Assembly (NCBI GenBank): GCA_019915015.1
Contig: JAHBBC010000004.1
Coordinates: 372,001-436,000 of the forward strand
Reading direction: 5' to 3'
DNA: 64,000 nt
Origin: Auriscalpium vulgare
Taxonomy: Eukaryota; Basidiomycota; Agaricomycetes; Russulales; Auriscalpiaceae
Shown: positions 56,901 to 64,000 of the stretch, one piece after another
Position numbering within the stretch: the first letter of the stretch is position 1
Layout of the letters: every line of letters begins with the position of its first letter
Program-made: the position numbers and the translations under genes
The notes under the pieces: model-generated
Told to the model about the DNA's origin: nothing
The model's database searches: none
The model's input: the letters and a program-made list of their open reading frames with translations, nothing else

Positions 56901-57737
56901 GGAGGGAGCGAGCAGCCAACCGCTGGCCCAAGAGGTAGTGGGTCGGAGGAAGAAACCCAAGATCGCGACCGCGCCCCGAACAAACCACCCAGGACCCCGC
57001 GGGTCCTGCCCTCGTCCTGCGTCCCTCTCCCTTTCTCTTTCTCTCCGCTCCCGTCCGACCGTCGCATGTTGCGTCTCCTCCCACACTATTCGGTGCGACC
57101 CTCCCATCTGTCGCCGCTGGCCCGTCCTAGTCGCGGAGTCGCCCTTGCCGTCCGACCGTCCGACCTGTGTCCCTGCGCTTGTACCGTCCGAGTAGCTATC
57201 CTAGAATATAAACATCAGTCATAAAACCTACCACACTGTATCACTCCAGTCTGTGGTTGAGTCGGGGCAGCGTAGCCCGTGGTATCGCAAAGGTAGCGCG
57301 ACCCGGATGTCGCTACGGCTTCCTGGTTTAAGTCATCGTGTCGGGCTGGTCTGGCTGTGTCGCGTCGTGCGATGCTCTCTGTGAAGCAGAAATGAAAGGT
57401 GTAGTCTCGGGTGTAGGCCCAAGGTCCCAAAGTGTGTCTACAACAAGTCGAATCGCGTCTATATACCGCTGCTTCGTCAGCTCTTCCCACGCGTCTGCGC
57501 TCCTACGCGTCCTACCAAGTTCCGCGCCCGACCGTTCCGACTCCCTACCTCGGCTCTCCGTCTCCTCTCCAGACGCTCGCTCGCGTTGTGCTGTTCCGTG
57601 GTCGTGCCGGTTCCGCGACGCCAGTGGGGCGTCTCGGGGGTGTGTGTCTTGGTGTAGCGGTGTGATTGGTCCGTATCGGTGCCTGTAGCGCTGCGGGTCC
57701 CATCAACGTTTTGGCCTGACTTGGTTGGAGAAAGAAA
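56901..57737. other. LTR/leader-type DNA between the two gypsy elements
   Basis: Pyrimidine-rich with GTCCGACCG words. A TATA-like AATATAAACATC lies at about 57206 (plus strand) and TATATAGACGCG on the minus strand (57454-57465). By position it should hold the 5' LTR and leader of element A and the 3' LTR of element B, but borders could not be set. GACCGTCGCATG near 57057 recalls a word in the solo LTR (about 49090). Confidence 0.4.
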
Positions 57738-57753
57738 CGATTAAGAGTAATCG
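57738..57753. repeat. Palindrome CGATTAAGAGTAATCG, second copy
   Basis: Identical to 45896-45911, flanked by AAA on the left and TAATAGG on the right; the neighbourhood is otherwise different. Confidence 0.8.
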
Positions 57754-57872
57754 TAATAGGCTTAGGCCCTTTATCTTGAGTGGGCCTGCGCTACAGCGAT
57801 ACGACGCGAGCGACTTGGTGATGGGGATGGAAAAGGAAAGGAATGTCGGAGGGATGATACGATCGGAACTCT

Positions 57873-60800
57873 CTACACTTGGTCGGGGACTTCGTCTTTG
57901 TCGTCGGGTGCGTCGAGAAGGGGTGGCTCTTCGCCGTCGTCGTTGCCGTGTTGTGTCGAGGCTTCTAACTCGCGTAGTCGATGAGTGTCTATGTCGACAT
58001 CGGACAGGTGGAAGGGAATCTCCTTGCGAGCGAAGTAGGGGATGACTCGAAATGCGGCGATCGGGCGGTCAAGTACAGAGCCGTCCAGCTCCGCGACGAT
58101 GTATGCTCCTCCCCGATTGCGGGAGACGACGACTAGGGGCCCTAGGTAGCGCGGGCGCATCTTCCGATTGAGTGACTTCTCGATCGCAGTGTGTCGGATG
58201 AGTACTAGAGCGCCTCGCTTGAAGTCGAAGTTCTTGATGACGTGCGAATGTTCCTTCTCGAACTTCCTAGCGTTCGCGAGTCGCTCAGCGTATACGTCCG
58301 ATCGGAGAGCGGAGACTTGATCATGTCGTTTCTGCAGTGCGATTGCCCGTCGCGCGATGAGGTCTGTGGTCGAGAGAAGAGATTCGGGAGGGGGCTGGAG
58401 GTACGTCGCTTCAGAGATGTCGAGGGGAATGATCAGGTGACATCCGGTGACAGCGAAGTATGGGGAGCAGCCCATGCACTTCCGAACCGTGATACGTTCC
58501 GACCAGAACACCGAGAAAGCGCAGCGCGCCCACTGGGTCTGGTCACCATTCACGGCCTTGTAGAGTGCTTGCCGAACGTCATAATGAGCACGTTCGACGA
58601 TTCAGTTAGCACGAGAGTTGTAGCCTGAGATGCGAATGTGGCGTATGTGGTATTTCTTCTCAAGATGAACCAGGGCTTTGACAAAAGGACCGCCATTGTC
58701 AGTGACGACCTCCGACAGGGAACCCCAGCGACAGAGGATGCTTTGGAAGAACCAGTCCGCGATCGCGACGGCGTTCTCCTTCTTGAGTAGGGAGAACTCC
58801 GGGTAGGTCGTAAGTGAGCAGCGACCTTGGACGATATAGCGGTATCCTCCTGAGACAGGCATGTGCAGCGTGTCGACGTAGATCTTTGCGAACAAGGGAG
58901 CGGGAGTTGCGACGGTCGGAGGGATGAGGATCTGTCGCTTCTGGCGTTGTTGACAGAGGTGGCATGTGCGAACATACCACATAACGTCCGATTCATAGGA
59001 CGGCCACCAGAAGCGTTCTCCGACTAGAGATCGAGTCGCAAAGACTCCGCGATGTCCGACTTTGTCGTGGCAGTCGACTAGGACTTGGATACGGCGCTTG
59101 GGGTGGGGGATGAGCTTGTGCGCGCCATCTCCTGAGCGTCGATAGAGTCGATTGCCGGTGCTGAAGAATCGGAGGGCGTATCGGACGAAAGTCGCAAATT
59201 CTTGGTCGGAAAGGTGATCTGGTCGCACGGGATCTTCTAACCATTCGCGAACATGGACTAGTCGCTTGTCGGCTTTGATCGCTGCGTCGCTGCGTGGGAC
59301 TTCGTCGTACGATAGCTCGGGCTCCTCCTCCTCACTGAGATCTTGACCGTCCGCGGTCAATGCGAACACAGCGTTGAGTCCTGGGGCGGGGAGGGAGGGA
59401 GCTTGGTCGGGTTTGACTGTGGAGCTATGCGTGGGGACTGCGAACAAAAATCCGTACAGGTTGTCAAGCCAGTCATTGTAGTCTTTGTCGGGGGGTTCCT
59501 CTGGATTGCCTGGTTGTCGGACGCGACGCGACAGTCTGTCGGGACCATGTGCGATGCCTGGGTCGTGTCGAAGGAGGAACTTGAAGACGAGGATGCCGAT
59601 GATCCAGCGATTGATGCTAGCCGTTGGAACTAAATCGGGGTTCTTGAGCATTCCTCCGATCGAGCTGGCATCAACTTCGACGATGAAGTTCCGTAGTCCG
59701 ATGAGGTACATGCGAAGGGCACGAAGCGATCGGAAGAGTCCGTAGATCTCGAGCTTGGGCTGGGAGAAGCGTCGTTCGCGATCGTTGAGCGAGATCGATC
59801 CAAAACGGCTGTAGTAACGCTTCTTCGGGTTGTTCAGTTCCTCTTGGGCGAGAATGTAGCCGACTGCGATGTAGGATGTGTCGACTGCGAGGATGACTGG
59901 TGCTTGCGACTCGTAATCGATCGCTCGAAGGGCGTCCGACTTGACCAGCGCGTTTTTGAGGTACTCTTGCGCCTTGTGCTGATCGGGACTGTACTCCCAC
60001 TCCGTACCCTTCCGTGTGAGCTTGGTGAGAGGCCACGCATGCTTCGCGAAATCCTTGATGAATATCCTGCAGACTCCGACTGTGCCAAGGAAGGCGCGAA
60101 CGTCGGAAAGATCCTTGAGAGGACCCCAGTTCGTGATGGCTGAGATTGTGGTCGGATCTGCGCGGCGACCTTCCGGAGTGCAGAGGTGGCGGAGGACGGT
60201 GAATTCGCGAGCGATGAGGATCGACTTGGGACCGGAGAAGGTACCGCCGGAGTAGCGCATGCGCTGGAGGATCCGATTGACGTTGGTGAGGTGCTCCCAG
60301 ACGAAGCGACGAATGTCCTTGTTTTCCGGGATCATCTCGTAAGATCCATCGGAAAGTCGATAGTCGGACTTGGGGCCTTTGAGGGGAACATCGTCGATGA
60401 AGGGCACTGTGAAGGTCGGGATCTCATCCTGCAAAATGAACGTGACGTCGTCGTGGAATATGGGGACCGAGTTCGTCCACCCCATCGGAAGGGTGACTAG
60501 ACGAAGTGCTCCGTAAGGCGTCTGGAAGGTCGTGAAGTCGCGGGATCGGGGGTCGATGAGTCGCTCGTCGTATCCGACGTAGAGGTCGAGAATGCCGCCA
60601 CAGGCACGTCCTCCGAACTGCTCTGCAAGTTGTTCTTGGATCGGAGGGACGCCGGAGTGTGCGACCGTGACAGCGTTGAGTGGCTCGAGCGAGTGGACTA
60701 TACGTAGACTCTTGCCATCCTTCTTTGGGACGCAGAACCACTTCGATCGATAGGAAGAGTTTGAGGGCTCGTAGACCCCTGCCGCGATCTTCTGTTTGAT

Positions 60801-61265
60801 CATGGCGCAGACGTCGTTGTAGATGCCCGGGGGTATGGGGATGTTGCGATCGACCCATGGGACGTGTGCGACTACAGGAATCTGGATCGGAGGGAAGTAT
60901 TCGGGCTTGAAGCTGCCGCGTTCGGTGTCGTCCCATGCGAAAGCCTCGTTCTGCTTTACTATGATGTCGTGCAAGAGGTCGCGCTCGGTCGGGGTGAGGA
61001 ATTCGTAGCTGGGGTTCGCGTCCATCTTGTCGTGACGTTCTTGGGTGTATCGACCGGTGGGAACGAAGGGCGGGGGATGCGTCGATAATGGTGGCATGGA
61101 TGCGAGGGGGTCTCCGATGATGTTGCGCTCGATGCGAAACCCGTCCGGTAGCGTGCCAAGAACGGGTCGGACTTTGTCTGCGACGGGCTTGTACTTCTTC
61201 TTGCCAAGAAAGATGTCGACTGGGTCCGGATCGGAAGGCGAAGGCGACGGTTTGGACGAGTTCAA
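57873..61265 (-). pseudogene. pol of gypsy element B (RT, RNase H, integrase), one nonsense codon
   Basis: Open from ATG 61265 to 58602, then again to TAG at 57873. RT: PKKDGKSLRIVHSLEPLNAV, FTTFQTPYGALRLVTLP, FIDDVPLKG. RNase H: ILAVDTSYIAVGYI, KLEIYGLFRSLRALR, FIVEVDASSIGG. Integrase: HHCC (HDKVGHRG, CHLCQ), catalytic YVDTLHMP, VVTDNGGPF and IVERAHYD, then a C-terminal PRYLGPLVVVSRN. The only interruption is TGA at 58602-58604, where element A has a Gly codon (GGA), right before the catalytic Glu. One substitution therefore inactivates an otherwise complete pol, so the copy is fairly young. Confidence 0.85.
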
Positions 61266-61623
61266 GAAAGTGGTCGGCGGTCGCGGGGAATGTCCAAGAT
61301 ATTGCTGAGTGTCGTCGTCAAGATGTGGGTGTCCATAGCGTGGTTTCTGAGTCGGAGATGGCTTGCGATCGGACGACGTATACTGGTGACCAAGATTTGA
61401 TTCGGGAGTCGTACGTGATTTACAAGGCTATGCGGGACATATTTTGTTCAAGAAAGACGGGGCTGCGTACTCTGGTAAATGCGTGCGGGCTTCGGAGGCG
61501 GTAACGTAGGCAGCTTGAATCGCGGAGTCGTCGGAGGCGTCGATTGGGGTATATGCTATGATGCGCGCGTCTTCGCCATCGCCTTCGATGATCATGGCGA
61601 TGGCTTCATCTTCACCTAGATCA

Positions 61624-63033
61624 TCAAAGGTGGGAGCCGCTATGGCATGCCTTGCGAAACCGATGGTGGCCTCGCGGGAAAGTCGGAATCGTCAGGATGT
61701 CGTCGGAGTTCGGGTTGCGGATGGTGACCGTCTGATCCTCGTCGCGGTAGTTGCGGACGATGCTCTCGGTGAGCACGTTGAAGGGGCGACCAAGGAGAAT
61801 GTCGTAGGCGACGTCGCGGACAACGTGCACCTGCAGGTAGAGGGTCATGTTCCCGAACTTGATCGGAACGTTGCGCGCCATACCCAATGAGCTGGAGACC
61901 TGCCGATTGGCGCTCTGAAGTCGGATCTTGACGTTGGGGGAGTAGGCGAGCTCCAGGAAATGGGCGACCTCCTCGGACATCGCGATGACTTGCGAGCCGG
62001 GGTCCAGCAGACACTCGATCGTGGCGCGACCGGCGACGAGACCGTCGATCGATCGGAGAGCGTGCAAGTCGCGAGCGACTGTGAGCATGTCGGGGTCGGG
62101 GCACTCGCCGGGGCCGAGATCATTGAGGTACATTTCGATGGGGTCGGACATGTACAGGACGCACTCCTTCGATTCGTTCGACCAGAGCTGCTCCTTGGAG
62201 GCCTTTCGGGGATCGGGGGCGTAGTTGGAGAAGACGCGCTCCTCAGCTTGCCTTATCGCGGCGGCCGGTGACACGAGCTCCTCGTCGGGGACTTCCTCCA
62301 TGGTGACTCGCTGATAATTTGTGGTCGCGACGGGTGCTGCTGCTGCCTCGTTGACTGCGCGACGTGGGGTGACTGCGTCGCGGTACTTGGCGCGGACCTC
62401 GGGAGCGAGCGACAAAAGCTCCTCAGGCGTGATGACTATCTGCGAGTCCTTCATCGCGCGAGTGAAAACTTGCTCAGCGATCTCCGATCGATGGACCGGA
62501 GGCAGGTTGCGATAGTTGGGCTCGCGAGTCGCCTTGGGCGGGTCGGCTGGCACTGTCTTGGGCTTCACCGGCGCATCGGTCGCATCGCGTGCACCTCGAA
62601 AGGGATGCGCCGGTGCGGGCGCCGACTGATCGGAGGACTTGGCTGGTTGATCGGAAGCCGTCGGAGCGGCCGCAGCCTGCTTGGGCTTCGCACGGCGCGT
62701 GATTTCCACACCGTCAAAGACTTGCGCGTTGGTCGAGGCAGTCCTCTCGCCGCGCAGCTGTGCGAGCTCGGCTTCAAGCGTGGCGATGCGATCGGAAGTC
62801 GAGAGGGTGAAGACTTGGAGGGGCTCCTCCGGGATTACGCCGACGAACAGTTGTGCGGCAGCCCCTGGCTGCTCCGCTGCCTTGCGACGATGCCACTCTC
62901 TAACCCGATCGCGAAGGAAGTCGCCTGTGATGCGACTGGGCACGAAGGTACCGTTGGGCAAGGTAACCTTTCCGTCCGCGTTCCGAGCGACTATGCCTGC
63001 CCGAATATCTTCTTCGACTGCGGGGCACGCTGA
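61624..63033 (-). pseudogene. gag C-terminus and protease of gypsy element B
   Basis: The frame is open from the truncation point (about 63033, CPAVEEDIRAGIVARNADG) through LPNGTFVPSRITGDFLRDRV, a Glu/Ala/Pro-rich linker and the aspartic protease (IECLLDPGSQVIAMSEEV, then AYDILLGRPF) to a stop at 61624. The first ATG is at 62961 but the true protein began in the lost gag. The capsid region is missing. Confidence 0.75.
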
Positions 63034-64000
63034 GACAACACTGGGGAGTAGTTTAGTGCACTATGTCCCTACAGTTGTAACAAGTGGGTGGTGTCATAGG
63101 CAGGCAGGATAGTGAAGTTCAAGTATAGGGCAGTATAGTGCACTATAGTGCATATATCAGTACTATAGTGTCCTTGGATGCACTATAGTAGTAGCATGAC
63201 TGTAAGGACCATTGTATTTTTGCACCAATATAATGGGCCTTGAAAATGTTATAAATAATGGTGTAGATGTGCAGGTGGAACTGCGATATAGAGGTAATTT
63301 AGCAGAATATATCTGGTTAATGGTAGAGAGCTGTAGGGCAATCACTGGCCAATGGATCCCATGGGTTTATGTACTATAGTGAATCAATAATATATTACAG
63401 AAATGCTGGGATATATGCACCTTCTCTCCTTTGAAATGAGCTCTATAAATTCGGATAATATTACAGCATGTGGCTTAGTAGAGTGCATATGTGACCTGAA
63501 TTTACCAGAATACAGGGGGTCAGTTCTGAGGAGTTGTGCAGTGCACACTGTATCAGATATTCATCTACTATACTCTTTAAAGCTTTCTTAATTTGTTATG
63601 GGATGACTGGACATTCATAAATCATGAAGAAAAAGGTGAGCATATGTACCACACATGCCATTGCTGTCTGAATTTATCATAATATTTTAGACTAATGGCA
63701 AGCCGCACCAATGCATATATACTTATACACTATAGTGTTATTTAGCTTGCTTCTATCCTCAAACTTTTTCAGCACTGAATAGCTCCTCAATACTTGGGGA
63801 AAAAAATCCCTAGATATTCCAGAGCACTATTACACCATGCCCCTTCCATCCCTGAAAGTTTTGTGTTCTTGCATGCAATTGGTATATAGTACCATACTTC
63901 TGATCCTTTGATACAGCCTAAATGATCCATATGTCCCTGTGCCATCTATCCAAGCATATGTGTGAACTGAAATGATTATTTATTTTTCAATGAGCCATGA
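63034..64000. other. AT-rich block with ACTATAGT palindromes
   Basis: Base composition changes abruptly at about 63034. ACTATAGT occurs at 63142, 63162, 63182, 63373 and 63729, often as CACTATAGTG, with the related TAGTGCACTAT at about 63055. No supported ORF. Clustered CACTA/TAGTG words would suit subterminal repeats of a CACTA-type DNA transposon whose other end is outside the window; this is inference. Confidence 0.5.

Larger units (their letters stand above)
57738..63033 (-). mobile_element. Ty3/gypsy LTR retrotransposon B, 5'-truncated
   Basis: Minus-strand protease, RT, RNase H and integrase in the same arrangement as element A and clearly related but diverged. It is cut off within gag at about 63033, just after the zinc knuckle region, by unrelated AT-rich DNA; no 5' LTR is present in the window. 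The left end is at or near the palindrome at 57738-57753. Confidence 0.8.

Noticed and set aside
63128..63190. Resemblance of CACTATAG to a phage T7 promoter
   Set aside because: Only the 8-bp core is shared; it is explained by the palindromic ACTATAGT repeat family.

Overview
The window looks like a transposon-dense part of an Agaricomycete (mushroom-forming basidiomycete) genome. This rests on intron-rich genes with short (about 50-80 bp) GT..AG introns, GC-rich coding sequence, fungal Zn2Cys6 transcription factors, and transposon families known from basidiomycetes (Ty3/gypsy with FIDDV reverse transcriptase, hAT, Tc1/mariner, a Helitron helicase). No bacterial operon, rRNA or CRISPR structure is present. 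Genus cannot be decided from the sequence.

Layout. 1-22 kb is a gene-poor region. It holds a 178-codon acidic/basic ORF (157-693), a 176-bp tandem array, a pair of tandem paralogous genes of unknown function (5.3-6.6 kb), a small spliced gene (10.6-11.1 kb), one long intact uncharacterised gene (708 codons, 11392-13518), a Zn2Cys6 gene (to 18036) and a broken copy of a cytochrome-b5 reductase gene (about 19.2-19.9 kb). 23.09-25.01 kb is a complete but dead Tc1/mariner element with 93-bp terminal inverted repeats and TA duplications. Directly beside it is a second Zn2Cys6 factor (25182-26144) and a damaged uncharacterised gene.

30-40 kb: a multi-exon gene with a SAP-like motif sits head-to-head with a frameshifted, truncated tyrosine recombinase of Crypton-like type. 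Then follow a 113-bp tandem array, a 1-kb inverted-repeat element, a broken hAT transposase gene, and copy A of a 1.2-kb repeat. 40-46 kb: low-coding spacer and an AT-richer fragment of a Helitron helicase fused to a USP-like cysteine protease domain.

47-63 kb: two Ty3/gypsy elements on the minus strand. Element A is interrupted by a 1294-bp solo LTR (4-bp target duplication), by copy B of the 1.2-kb repeat (inverted relative to copy A), and by a perfect 253-bp tandem duplication that shifts the frame. Element B is nearly intact but has one nonsense codon in integrase and is cut off in gag at about 63.03 kb. Beyond that lies AT-rich DNA full of ACTATAGT palindromes.

The few likely functional host genes are the 708-codon gene, the two Zn2Cys6 genes and perhaps the tandem paralogs. 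Nearly everything else is mobile DNA at different stages of decay, and the nesting order can be read directly. The most interesting signals are the helicase-protease fusion, the 1.2-kb repeat inserted at T|T without target duplication and carrying CRE-type palindromes, the SAP/recombinase gene pair, and a 16-bp palindrome found at block boundaries.
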